DNA of 45,065 nt from Paenibacillus maysiensis (GTDB taxonomy: Bacteria; Bacillota; Bacilli; Paenibacillales; Paenibacillaceae). A model generated the notes under the pieces. It was not told the origin of the DNA and made no database searches. It saw only the letters and a list, made by a program, of their open reading frames with translations. A program made the position numbers and the translations under genes. The stretch's first letter is position 1. Each line of letters opens with the position of its first letter. The stretch spans positions 1 to 45,065 of the forward strand of contig NZ_ASRY01000293.1 of the NCBI RefSeq assembly GCF_000520815.1. Direction: 5' to 3'. Of this stretch, positions 33,794-41,485 are shown piece after piece.

Positions 33794-34720
33794 CTACATA
33801 AAACGCGACCGGGGCTTGAAGCGGTATAGCTTGGACGGACGATGTCCAGCCGCCTTTCTGTATTCATTCGTTTCTTCCACGAGTTCGGCTATTTTACGAC
33901 GGAAGGCTGCGGCCAACAGCTCCTTACCCAGAATAATTTCATATACCTGTTGAAGCTCGCTCAATGTAAACAGGGCTGGCATCAGGTGAAAAGCAATATC
34001 TGTATATTCTATTTTGCTGCGCAAACGCTCGATGCCGTACACAATAATTTTGGCATGGTCAAAAGCAATTCCTTGGGATTCCAGCACTTCTCGCTTGACC
34101 TCAATGGTTTTCCCCTTGAGAATTTCAGTCACTTTTACTTTGGCTGACAGGTGAATGTCCCCATGCTTCAATGTAATATCAATGTCTTGTTCCCATCTGT
34201 AACCATCCGGCTGATTCGTCCGTGTCTCCTGAGCCACACTGTAGCCCAGCTCAAACCATTGGGCATCCGCAGCATCATCTCCGGCTTGTACCTCCAGTGA
34301 ATCGTGATCTACCAATGCCATGTAAGCGCAACTGATGACCCGCATACGAGGATCACGTGCTACATCTCCCCACGTATATAGCTGCTCCATATAAATCCGG
34401 TCTACATTCGTTTCTGTCTTAAGCTCACGTCGTGCAGCCTCTTCCAGGCTTTCATCTATCCCTACAAAGCCGCCTGGCAACGCCCATTGTCCCAGAAACG
34501 GGTGCTCCCCCCTCTGGATCAGAAGTAGCTGGAGTGTCTTCTCCGGCAGTTTGCGGTAATTGTGCTGGAGCTGATCCATCACGGTAAAAAGCAGCATATC
34601 CACCGTTACCGATGGACGCTCATACTGATTGGCATCATATGCGGCCAAAAATTGTTCCTCCGATAAGCCGTTATGCTTGTGCTTCGATATATCTGTCACT
34701 TGCGTCACCTGCCTGTTCAT
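33794..34720 (-). CDS. NrtR-like Nudix domain transcriptional regulator
   Basis: A 308-residue protein. The Nudix domain is at about residues 35-175 with the box ALPGGFVGIDESLEEAARREL, but the box ends KTETNV instead of x-EE-x-G-hydrophobic: a Glu and the Gly are replaced. Hydrolysis may thus be weak or lost. The C-terminal 85 residues (YTDIAFHLMPALFTLSELQQVYEIILGKELLAAAFRRKI) form the winged helix found in NrtR-type regulators that sense ADP-ribose. It is the promoter-proximal gene of the NADAR/PARG unit and may control it. The ribosome binding site is weak. Confidence 0.82.
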   Translation of the reverse strand: MNRQVTQVTDISKHKHNGLSEEQFLAAYDANQYERPSVTVDMLLFTVMDQLQHNYRKLPEKTLQLLLIQRGEHPFLGQWALPGGFVGIDESLEEAARRELKTETNVDRIYMEQLYTWGDVARDPRMRVISCAYMALVDHDSLEVQAGDDAADAQWFELGYSVAQETRTNQPDGYRWEQDIDITLKHGDIHLSAKVKVTEILKGKTIEVKREVLESQGIAFDHAKIIVYGIERLRSKIEYTDIAFHLMPALFTLSELQQVYEIILGKELLAAAFRRKIAELVEETNEYRKAAGHRPSKLYRFKPRSRFM

Positions 34721-35000
34721 ATATGGGTAATAGTCGCTTTCTAAATCAAGCAGCGAAAACAGCCTATGTAAACATTTTTTTTATTTTAACTAAATGATAA
34801 AAACAAAATGTTAATATCAATACAATAATATATAATTCCAAATTCGTCAACAGGGTTAAAAGCCCTATTTTTATTCAGGTAATAGTTCTATTCAACTGTT
34901 TACGGAATTTCGCTTGTTGATGGTTGTCATATAATGTATGATGTTTTGGTCAATACAGGAAATGAACCACATACTAAACCTACGTAGGGAGAAGATCGAA

Positions 35001-35303
35001 TTGTCTAACCAGTTTAACCCGCAACACAATCAACAAGGAGCACCATCCAGACCAGCACCTGTTTACCCGCCTCCTGTATCATTCAAGGAGTGGATGATTA
35101 GCATGCTGCTGTTGGCTATTCCGGTAGTTGGACTTATTATGCTGTTTGTGTGGGCTTTCAGCGGCTCTACTAATCCGAGCAAAGCAAACTATGCTAAAGC
35201 AGCTCTTCTTTGGGCCGCTATCGTAGTCGTGATTTATATTATTATTGGTATTGCTCTGTTGCCTGCTATCATAAGTTCATTGAATTCAAGCAACTACTAT
35301 TGA
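35001..35303 (+). CDS. Small membrane protein with Pro/Gln-rich N-terminus
   Basis: A 100-residue protein. A hydrophilic Asn/Gln/Pro-rich head (residues 1-30) is followed by two hydrophobic helices (MISMLLLAIPVVGLIMLFVWAF; ALLWAAIVVVIYIIIGIALL) joined by a short loop SGSTNPSKANYAK. No family name is assigned. The TTG at 35001 is chosen because GGGAG lies 9-10 bp upstream; the frame extends 21 codons further to ATG codons without a site. It is monocistronic, ending at hairpins. Confidence 0.65.
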   Translation: MSNQFNPQHNQQGAPSRPAPVYPPPVSFKEWMISMLLLAIPVVGLIMLFVWAFSGSTNPSKANYAKAALLWAAIVVVIYIIIGIALLPAIISSLNSSNYY

Positions 35304-35370
35304 TTCCAAGTACATAGCTAAGAACCTCCTGATACATCAACCTGATGCATTAGAAGGTTCTTACACTAAA

Positions 35371-35397
35371 CTGTCGATCCCGTCGGCAGTTTTTTAT
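35371..35397 (+). terminator. Terminator after the small membrane protein gene
   Basis: CTGTCGA and TCGGCAG form a short stem (one G-U pair) followed by a six-T run. A second hairpin (AAGAACCT/AGGTTCTT) lies just before it. Confidence 0.7.
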
Positions 35398-35413
35398 TTG
35401 TTTTGTTTTCGCT

Positions 35414-35983
35414 TTACTCCTTAATTTTCACAGCGTAGCGATTCATCATTCCCGGCATCCCCTGAAAGTCAAGTCTGCCATGGGCGATCAACTGTTGAAT
35501 CCGGTATTCCCAAAAAGTGTCGCTTCTTGGCTGCGACCACTGCGTTAAAGCTTCACCTATTATTTTTCCGGTATTTACAAATTCCTGACTACCCTCTAAC
35601 TGTAGCCTGGCAATCATATCCAGCAAAGCCTGATCAAAATAATAATCCGGTACATGAACAATACGGTCATTGTCCCATATTCTCAGTACACTCTCTTGCT
35701 CATTAAGCTCCAGCCACTCCCGTTCGTATCGTCGGCGGTCTTCGATAGACACAACATGAGATTCGTGTTCACTTCGCTTAATGAAGCTTTCAATTTCTTT
35801 TGAATGCACCACGCCCATAGATACAGGGTATCGACTTTCAGTATATAAGCGATCATCCGGGTCCCTCTCCAAGGTTTCCGTGACATTAATGACCCGAATA
35901 GGCGTGGCTCTGTTACGCAGGAGATATAGCGCAAAACGTAATCCGGCCTGCTCGTCAGCATTAGAGCCACACCAGATCGTGAT
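35414..35983 (-). pseudogene. C-terminal part of a transposon-split DUF1835/DUF3658 protein
   Basis: The frame reads ITIWCGSNADEQAGLRFALYLL at its beginning, then the DUF3658-type C-terminal domain, and stops at 35414. It has no own start near the break; an internal ATG-like start at 35872 could produce only a fragment. When joined to the 38367-38852 part with one copy of CGACT, the codons run PDDK-S-IT without shift, giving about 351 residues. The function of the intact protein is unknown. Truncation is by the Tn7-like element directly upstream. Confidence 0.88.
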
Positions 35984-35988
35984 CGACT
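35984..35988. repeat. Target site duplication, left copy (CGACT)
   Basis: The five bases CGACT border the TGT terminus of the element and are repeated at 38367-38371. Five-base duplications are characteristic of Tn7-family insertion. Confidence 0.88.
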
Positions 35989-35996
35989 TGTTCGTT

Positions 35997-36136
35997 GAAA
36001 ATAAAGTTCTAGACTGGAGTTGTTGATCTAATGTGGTTTTTCAATTATTAATTTGGCAGCCTTCGCAAAATAAGTTTTAGACTGTTCCAATAAAGTAAGC
36101 AGCGGCGGACTAAGACGTGAAAATAAAGTCTTAGAC
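35997..36136 (+). repeat. Left-end transposase-binding-like sites (three)
   Basis: Three direct copies: GAAAATAAAGTTCTAGAC (35997-36014), the degenerate GCAAAATAAGTTTTAGAC (36065-36082) and GAAAATAAAGTCTTAGAC (36119-36136). The spacing is wide, about 50-70 bp, like the left end of Tn7. Confidence 0.85.
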
Positions 36137-36250
36137 TGCCACTGCTGTTTCAGCCTGATATTGAACTAACATTCCCCAGTTAGCGTAACGATTAGTTAAT
36201 CGAACACTCAGTTAACATTTGATTTCGACGGAAAGTGATTGTTCCTAATG

Positions 36251-37141
36251 TTAAGTCAACAGAAACTCTACTACTTCAGCCTTCAGCGTTTCGTGAAATT
36301 GCACGCGATCAAAGCCGGGCGGGTCTTGCGAGGGGGGAAAGGCTGGTGAAATCATCTCAGCTGGGAAAGGAGTCAGGAAGGAATAATGTCCGGCATTCTC
36401 CACCGTCCGATAGCGAATCATTTGCGGTTCAGCAACACTATTCATGATGATCTGCGCGTGAAAAGGAAGTGCGTAAGGGTCTCGCTCGGCATCCAACATG
36501 AGAATGGGGAGCCGAACGTTGTTTAATGCTCCCTCATTACGGAACCAAACGGACGCCGGGGCTAGCAAAATCAGGGACCGGATGCGTGAATCATGAGGGA
36601 CATCGATCTGCTGCGGCTTCCCATCCGGGCTCTCAGTAGGGAAGGAGGTCGGGATACCGCCAGCTGCTGCAAGCGCGGTGTAGCCCCCCATGGAATGCCC
36701 GATGACCGAATGGCCTCCCGGCTGTAGAAGCCCCTTAAACCTCTCATCTTCAAAAAACCAGTCGGCTGCCATGCGAAGGTGCCGGGGGCGATAGGTGAGG
36801 TTTTGGACAGTACCTTCCAAACTATTATCATTGCGGTTATTAAATGGATGTTCGAGAAGGCCAACGATAAAGCCGCTGCGCGCCAAATGCCGAGCGAGCG
36901 ACCGGTACACAAGCGGTGAACCGCCTGTACCGTGTGAAATGAGGACTAGTCTAAATTTTCCCTCCAGCGGCGCTGCGTCTCTGGCCACTTCCAACGAGTA
37001 CGGCCCTAACCTATCAGTCTGTTCCGGTGCATCTGTCGGATACATCACGATCATGGGAACGGTCACCTTCAATGCGTTGTCGGTAATTTGTACCTCACAG
37101 CAACCTGCATATCCTTCAACAATGTCTTCTATTTTGTTCAT
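36251..37141 (-). CDS. Alpha/beta hydrolase (dienelactone hydrolase/PAF-acetylhydrolase-like), transposon cargo
   Basis: A 296-residue cytosolic hydrolase. The oxyanion segment SHGTGGSPLVYRSLARHLARSG is near residue 69, the nucleophile elbow is GHSMGG near 149-153, an acid is likely in LDAERDPYALP, and the histidine is in ENAGHYSFL. This fits predicted dienelactone hydrolase or PAF-acetylhydrolase-like enzymes, which cleave esters; the substrate is unknown. GGAAG-type sites lie upstream of the ATG. It lies 36 bp after the AraC-type gene on the same strand, so both form an operon inside the Tn7-like element. Confidence 0.82.
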   Translation of the reverse strand: MNKIEDIVEGYAGCCEVQITDNALKVTVPMIVMYPTDAPEQTDRLGPYSLEVARDAAPLEGKFRLVLISHGTGGSPLVYRSLARHLARSGFIVGLLEHPFNNRNDNSLEGTVQNLTYRPRHLRMAADWFFEDERFKGLLQPGGHSVIGHSMGGYTALAAAGGIPTSFPTESPDGKPQQIDVPHDSRIRSLILLAPASVWFRNEGALNNVRLPILMLDAERDPYALPFHAQIIMNSVAEPQMIRYRTVENAGHYSFLTPFPAEMISPAFPPSQDPPGFDRVQFHETLKAEVVEFLLT

Positions 37142-37177
37142 CTTGATTTCTTCCTCTCCTTGAGCTACATGCTCCTA

Positions 37178-38050
37178 TTATGGCGAGCCAACGGGAATAT
37201 ATATGTCTAATACCGAATCCTCGTTCATCGGTCCTAGATATCGATGGTCGTAACGCACAAACTCCGGGCAATTAGTACGAACGTTGCCTGACTGGGGTAA
37301 CCAGGTTTCATAAATGTACTGGAATGTATCGTTGAGTCTCGATAATGTCCCCTTATGAGTAAAAACCGCATAAGTTACAGCTGGGAGCAGCTTAGCGACC
37401 ATTCCCAAGGGAACTACACTCTCCTCGCCAGCCACCTCGACACAAGCGATATACGTGACTTCCCATTGCCTACCTGTAAGTTCAATGACCGCATAAAATA
37501 TGTCTTCCGTATCCGGCTTTCGCTCAATTTCAAACAAACGCTGCCTAAAGCTCCGCCATAGCTTTCCGACTTCGTCCGAATTGACACCCGGTATCGACAT
37601 GCCGACCAGATGCAGCTTATTCAGGCAGACAATAGCTGGCACGAGGGAGACGCTCTTATTCAAATGCTGTAGCCCCACTTTATCCAAAGGAAGCTTCTCC
37701 ATTGCCCGGAACAGCGTGTCCTTCATGTCCCTTTGCTTTCGAAATTGTCCAGGCGAGATGGAGAACATTTTCCCAAAGGCTCGGGCGAAGGATTCCTGAG
37801 ACTCGAACCGGTACAGGATGGCAATATCTATGATCCTTTGGTTGGTATAAAATAAATCGTATGCTGCTTGTGTCAATCTCCGCTTGCGTATGTACTCCGA
37901 GACGGAGTTTCTCGTAACCGATAGGAAGATCCGGTGAAAATGGTACGGCGAATAGCCCGCAGCCTCCATAACCTTGGTGCTTAATCTCTCATCGGTCAGA
38001 TGATCCTCAATATAGGTAATGGCCTTGATTACCAAATCCTTATAATTCAC
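37178..38050 (-). CDS. AraC family regulator with GyrI-like effector domain, transposon cargo
   Basis: A 290-residue activator. Two helix-turn-helix units occupy about residues 8-107 (DERLSTKVMEAAGYSPYHFHRIF, then IIDIAILYRFESQESFARAFGKMFSISPGQFRK). The C-terminal half (VGMSIPGV, then YAVFTHKGTLSRLNDTFQYIYETWLPQSG and a final LDIYIPV) is a GyrI-like/Rob-type small-molecule-binding domain. The start is GTG with GGAGG 7 bp upstream. It likely senses a compound handled by the neighbouring hydrolase. It starts about 230 bp inside the right end, where Tn7 itself carries tnsA. Confidence 0.88.
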   Translation of the reverse strand: MNYKDLVIKAITYIEDHLTDERLSTKVMEAAGYSPYHFHRIFLSVTRNSVSEYIRKRRLTQAAYDLFYTNQRIIDIAILYRFESQESFARAFGKMFSISPGQFRKQRDMKDTLFRAMEKLPLDKVGLQHLNKSVSLVPAIVCLNKLHLVGMSIPGVNSDEVGKLWRSFRQRLFEIERKPDTEDIFYAVIELTGRQWEVTYIACVEVAGEESVVPLGMVAKLLPAVTYAVFTHKGTLSRLNDTFQYIYETWLPQSGNVRTNCPEFVRYDHRYLGPMNEDSVLDIYIPVGSP

Positions 38051-38145
38051 TTTAATACCTCCATATCGATATACTCACTTTACGACAGATGGAACGCTCT
38101 GTTTTGATATTTTTTGCGGAATTTCACTTTACTCAACAGCTAACA

Positions 38146-38277
38146 TTACTTTCCAAGCGCAGATAGTTTCCTGATCAGCCACACTCTTCGGTTCGCCAAA
38201 AGAGCGATCTCTGGAAATTGCTCAGTCTCGCTGGTTTTAAACAAATCTGCCCGTCCCTCGGTTAATGATGCATCGTT
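38146..38277 (-). other. Short open frame, possible gene remnant in the right end
   Basis: On the minus strand 43 codons (ADLFKTSETEQFPEIALL, then ANRRVWLIRKLSALGK) run from an in-frame TAG to a TAA without a good start. The composition looks coding. It could be the last trace of a deleted transposition or cargo gene, or chance. Confidence 0.3.
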
Positions 38278-38278
38278 A

Positions 38279-38358
38279 GTCTAAGACTTTATTTTCCTGG
38301 TCTACATCTTTATTTTCTTAGTCTACAACTTTATCTTCCAGTCTATTACTTTATTTTC
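38279..38358 (-). repeat. Right-end transposase-binding-like sites (four)
   Basis: Four tandem copies in inverted orientation relative to the left end: 38279-38296, 38300-38317, 38321-38338 and 38341-38358. Read on the minus strand they are GAAAATAAAGTCTTAGAC, GAAAATAAAGATGTAGAC, GAAGATAAAGTTGTAGAC and GAAAATAAAGTAATAGAC. Periods of 21, 21 and 20 bp put them on one helix face, like the Tn7 right end. Confidence 0.88.
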
Positions 38359-38366
38359 TTTCTACA

Positions 38367-38371
38367 CGACT
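38367..38371. repeat. Target site duplication, right copy (CGACT)
   Basis: Second copy of CGACT, directly after the ACA terminus. Confidence 0.88.
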
Positions 38372-38852
38372 TATCATCAGGAATTTCATTAAGAGTCGCT
38401 ATCATCGGCTCAATACGATGATCCCAATTCGCGTAATGGAAAGACTCATAATGCACCATCCGTTCAGCCAACCAGTTGTGACGATTCTCTTGTCCTTCTG
38501 GTGTTCCCAGTTTCCATAAAGGCCCTATGGAAAACGGATCATTAAAAGACAGCACAATACTTTCATGTCGTAATCCTGCACCCGAAAGGCCTACCTTCAT
38601 GGAGCCAGCGGCTGATTGAGAGAACAATAGATGCACATGCCTCTCCCGAGTGCGCTCATGCTGCAGACGCTCATTTCTGCTTGTCTCCACATCGTTTGCC
38701 CACTGTTCCAATATAGGATTAGCCCATTCAGGATTTTTGTCTGATAAGGCTACAGCCTGCTCCAGCACACTACGTACGAAACCTCTAAGTCTTCGACCAT
38801 TCGATATCTCATTATAGTCTCCATCAAAATTCGGTTCATTGTCAGATGACAA
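38367..38852 (-). pseudogene. N-terminal part of a transposon-split DUF1835/DUF3658 protein
   Basis: The start is TTG at 38852 with AGGAGG 8 bp upstream. After a polar N-terminal segment, VHLLFSQSAAGSMKVGLSGAG and IVLSFNDPFSIGPLWKL give the DUF1835 pattern. The frame runs through NEIPDDKS and then enters the element, ending at a TAA at 38346 after a few foreign codons. It is the first 162 codons of the gene completed at 35414-35983. A truncated product may still be made. Confidence 0.88.
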
Positions 38853-38988
38853 ATCAACGACCTCCTTTCATTTAATCAAGTAAAGCTTGTCTTTCGAACA
38901 GAAATATCTTTAGAATAGGCGTATAGCTATCACAACTTGCTCCACAATAACAATACCACAGGATGGTTACTCGACTGGAGGAAAAGAA

Positions 38989-39927
38989 ATGACATCGGAG
39001 TGGCAGAGATTACAGACTAAACTGCCGGAATGGGTGGAACAAAGCCGTCATCAGTATGTCCATGGCAAGGTGGCAGCGTATATTCCCGAATTGTCCAAAG
39101 CCCCGGCCGACGCGCTGGGTGTTGTTGTGATGAACGGAACCGGCGAGACCGTGCTAGCCGGAGATACCAAAATAAGCTTTACAATGCAAAGCATCTCGAA
39201 GGTATTCACGCTTATTTTGGCCTTGATGGATAATGGTGAAGATGTTGTCTTCTCCAAGGTTGGTATGGAGCCTACCGGAGACCGTTTTAATTCCATGCTG
39301 AAGCTGGAGCTGGTCGAGCCGGGCATCCCGTTTAACCCGCTTATTAATGCCGGAGCCATCGCCGTGTCCTCTTTGATTCGTGGGAACAGTCCCGAAGAGA
39401 AGTTTGCCCGTGTCCTGCAATTTTTCCGTTTGCTTACCCGTAATGACACGCTGGAGTATGACCAGGATGTCTACGATTCGGAATCTGCTACAGGCCATTT
39501 GAACCGTTCTCTTGCCTATTTCTTGATGGAAAAGGGAATTCTGCGCGGACATGTTGAGGATGTGCTGGAGGTTTACTTCAGGCATTGTGCTGTAAAATTG
39601 AACTGTACGGATTTGGCGCGCCTGGGACTTGTATTAGCCTACAATGGACGTGATCCGGTCACGGGTGTACCGCTGATTCCCCGCCGCTATGTGCAGATCG
39701 CCAAAACCTTTATGACCACATGCGGCATGTATGACGCATCCGGAGAATTCGCCATTCAGGTCGGGCTGCCCGCCAAAAGTGGCGTGTCTGGCAGCATTAT
39801 GACGATGGTGCCCGGACGATATGGCATTGGACTGGTCGGACCTTCTCTGAACCGCATGGGCAACAGTACAGCGGGTGTACACTTGCTGGAGACCATGTCG
39901 CGAGATTTGGATTGGAGCTTGTTCTAG
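38989..39927 (+). CDS. glsA: Glutaminase
   Basis: Hydrolyses glutamine to glutamate and ammonia in the cytosol. At 312 residues it matches the GlsA/YbgJ family. The serine-dependent active site motif S68-I-S-K71 is present in FTMQSISKVFTLILALMDNG, followed by GMEPTGDRFNS, PFNPLINAGAIA and the C-terminal SGVSGSIMTMVPGRYGIG. GGAGG lies about 8 bp before the ATG. It is monocistronic between a divergent broken gene and a bidirectional terminator. Confidence 0.94.
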   Translation: MTSEWQRLQTKLPEWVEQSRHQYVHGKVAAYIPELSKAPADALGVVVMNGTGETVLAGDTKISFTMQSISKVFTLILALMDNGEDVVFSKVGMEPTGDRFNSMLKLELVEPGIPFNPLINAGAIAVSSLIRGNSPEEKFARVLQFFRLLTRNDTLEYDQDVYDSESATGHLNRSLAYFLMEKGILRGHVEDVLEVYFRHCAVKLNCTDLARLGLVLAYNGRDPVTGVPLIPRRYVQIAKTFMTTCGMYDASGEFAIQVGLPAKSGVSGSIMTMVPGRYGIGLVGPSLNRMGNSTAGVHLLETMSRDLDWSLF

Positions 39928-39936
39928 TTTACGAAA

Positions 39937-39986
39937 AAAAGGGGATTCCCAGCCTTTCAAGGCCTACGGGAATACCCTTTTCTTTT
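39937..39986. terminator. Bidirectional terminator between glsA and the VOC gene
   Basis: AAAAGGGGATTCCC and GGGAATACCCTTTT pair across a 17-nt loop that itself contains AGCC/GGCC-like pairing. T- and A-rich flanks serve both convergent genes. Confidence 0.82.
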
Positions 39987-40000
39987 ACTTACCTGATATG

Positions 40001-40867
40001 CTAAATGGTCTGTCCATTAACCAGTTTGATATGAATGCGGAACGGATCAGCTACATACTTGGCACCATCGCGTTCCTGCACTCCATATCCCGCCGCAGTC
40101 AAACGGGCGACAACGGCCTCCAGTTCCTTCTGATCCGGCACAATCAGTTCAAAATAATCCAGGCCCGCAGCATGCTCGGGAGCTGGGGGCGCCCCTTCCC
40201 CTGCCCATATATTCAAGCCCATATGGTGGTGGTAACCACCTGCGGATACGAACATAGCAGACGAGCCATAGCGACATGTAATATCAAAACCGAGCACATC
40301 ACAATAAAATTGCTGCGCCTTGAGCAAATTAGACACATGGAAGTGAACATGCCCAATTACCGTTCCTTCGGGCAGCCCTTGCCAAGGTAGGTTCTCGGAA
40401 ATAGCGACCAAGCCTTCTGCATCCACAGGATCTGTTCCCATAATGTAATATCCGTTAGCATCTTTCTTCCACTGATCACGAGGACGATCCGCATAGATCT
40501 CTATTCCGTTATTATCCGGATCATGGATATACAGAGCTTCACTTACATCATGATCCCCCTGTCCGATTTCAATCTCATGAGCAAGCAGATTACGTAGTGA
40601 CAGGCCCAGAGCCACGCGGTCCGGTACAAGAATAGCAAAGTGATACAATCCGGCTGCGGATTGGCGTGGAAGAATAACTGCATTTTGAATAAACTTAAGG
40701 GTCAGTAGCGGATGCTTTCCGTCGACTGTCAATTCAGCGGTATCCGCCGTTTGACGCAGCAGTTGAAAACCAACGACCTCGGTATAAAATTGAATAGAGC
40801 GCTCCAAGTTACTAACCTTTAATGAAATCTGCCCGATTCTGGTGTTGTTATGAATATGTGCTGTCAT
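40001..40867 (-). CDS. catE: CatE-like two-domain VOC ring-cleavage dioxygenase
   Basis: A 288-residue protein with two vicinal-oxygen-chelate modules: residues about 10-130 (IGQISLKVSNLERSIQFYTEVVGFQLL, YHFAILV, DPDNNGIEIYADRP) and about 165-285 (IGHVHFHVSNLLKAQQFYCDVLGFDI, GLDYFELIVP). Ligand histidines and a Glu (NGIEIY) are visible. It is close to B. subtilis CatE (YfiE), a catechol 2,3-dioxygenase of the thiol/quinone stress response. The DoxX-type gene lies directly upstream, giving the catDE order. The activity on catechol is inferred from family. Confidence 0.82.
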   Translation of the reverse strand: MTAHIHNNTRIGQISLKVSNLERSIQFYTEVVGFQLLRQTADTAELTVDGKHPLLTLKFIQNAVILPRQSAAGLYHFAILVPDRVALGLSLRNLLAHEIEIGQGDHDVSEALYIHDPDNNGIEIYADRPRDQWKKDANGYYIMGTDPVDAEGLVAISENLPWQGLPEGTVIGHVHFHVSNLLKAQQFYCDVLGFDITCRYGSSAMFVSAGGYHHHMGLNIWAGEGAPPAPEHAAGLDYFELIVPDQKELEAVVARLTAAGYGVQERDGAKYVADPFRIHIKLVNGQTI

Positions 40868-40915
40868 GAGATTTCCCTCTTTCTACATAGATTGGAGGAC
40901 TACGCTAATGATAAA

Positions 40916-41329
40916 TTACTGTTCTCTTGAGGTACGGCGGCCAAACAAAGAATCCAGAGACAAACGAGTCGTCGGCGCAAATACTAAATGCAGAGCTACC
41001 AGAATAAAGGCAATATCCAGCTCATAACCTGCTCCCTGACCATTACCCATCAGACCGCCGGACAATTTTGCTGTGAAAATCGCTCCGATCAATACAATAA
41101 CAAAAAGTCCAGATACATAACGGGTAAACAACCCAAGAATTAAAGTAATTCCTCCGACTAACTCAATTACTGCAACGACATAACCTAAAAATCCCGGAAC
41201 ACCAATACTAGAAAACCAACCAGCCACATTGCCCAGCCCCATTTGAAATTTAGCAATTCCGTGCGCCAAAAACAAGATACCCAAAGCCACCCTCATAATT
41301 GTTGAAATGTTTCTGCTTGCTGAACTCAT
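40916..41329 (-). CDS. catD: DoxX family membrane protein (CatD-like)
   Basis: A 137-residue protein with four hydrophobic helices. The DoxX signature is clear: ALGILFLAHGIAKFQMGLGNVAGWFSSIGVPGFLGYVVAVIELVGGITLILGLFTRYVSG. It is the upstream partner of the CatE-like gene, 48 bp apart. B. subtilis catDE is induced by catechol and quinones through CatR; no CatR/YodB gene is in the window, but an XRE-cupin regulator is divergent. Confidence 0.82.
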   Translation of the reverse strand: MSSASRNISTIMRVALGILFLAHGIAKFQMGLGNVAGWFSSIGVPGFLGYVVAVIELVGGITLILGLFTRYVSGLFVIVLIGAIFTAKLSGGLMGNGQGAGYELDIAFILVALHLVFAPTTRLSLDSLFGRRTSREQ

Positions 41330-41353
41330 ATTTATCTCTCCATTCTGAATGAA

Positions 41354-41376
41354 AATTATTAGTAATAGGAATAATT
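41354..41376. promoter_or_regulatory. Candidate operator in the catD/XRE-cupin intergenic region
   Basis: AATTATT (41354-41360) and AATAATT (41370-41376) form a 7-9-7 inverted repeat just upstream of catD. It could bind the divergent regulator or a CatR-type repressor. In such AT-rich DNA the symmetry may be accidental. Confidence 0.35.
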
Positions 41377-41485
41377 ATTTTGTAATGTGAATTTATCATA
41401 AGAAAGTATAGTTTGTCAATAAAATATTTGGTATAATAAATAATAAATTAGTATACATTATATTCCCTTGAAGGAGGAAGGCTCT

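Larger units (their letters stand above)
35989..38366. mobile_element. Non-autonomous Tn7-like element
   Basis: A 2,378-bp insertion with 5'-TGT and ACA-3' ends, a 5-bp duplication and inverted terminal regions. Each terminus has an 8-bp tip (TGTTCGTT; TGTAGAAA in inverted reading) followed by an 18-bp site. One end has three spaced sites and the other has four phased at 20-21 bp. The full site GAAAATAAAGTCTTAGAC differs at two positions from the Tn7 TnsB site as I recall it (GACAATAAAGTCTTAAAC). No tnsA, tnsB, tnsC, tniQ, cas gene or CRISPR array is inside. The cargo is one AraC-type regulator and one hydrolase. It must have been moved by a transposase in trans or have lost its own genes. 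Confidence 0.85.

Noticed and set aside
38279..38358. Four regularly spaced repeats as a CRISPR array
   Set aside because: The repeats are 18 bp with only 2-4 bp between them, so there is no room for spacers; no cas genes are near. They fit transposase binding sites, with inverted partners at 35997-36136.
35989..38366. CRISPR-associated transposon (CAST)
   Set aside because: No Cas12k, Cascade genes, tracrRNA-like sequence or CRISPR array is visible, and there are no tns genes.
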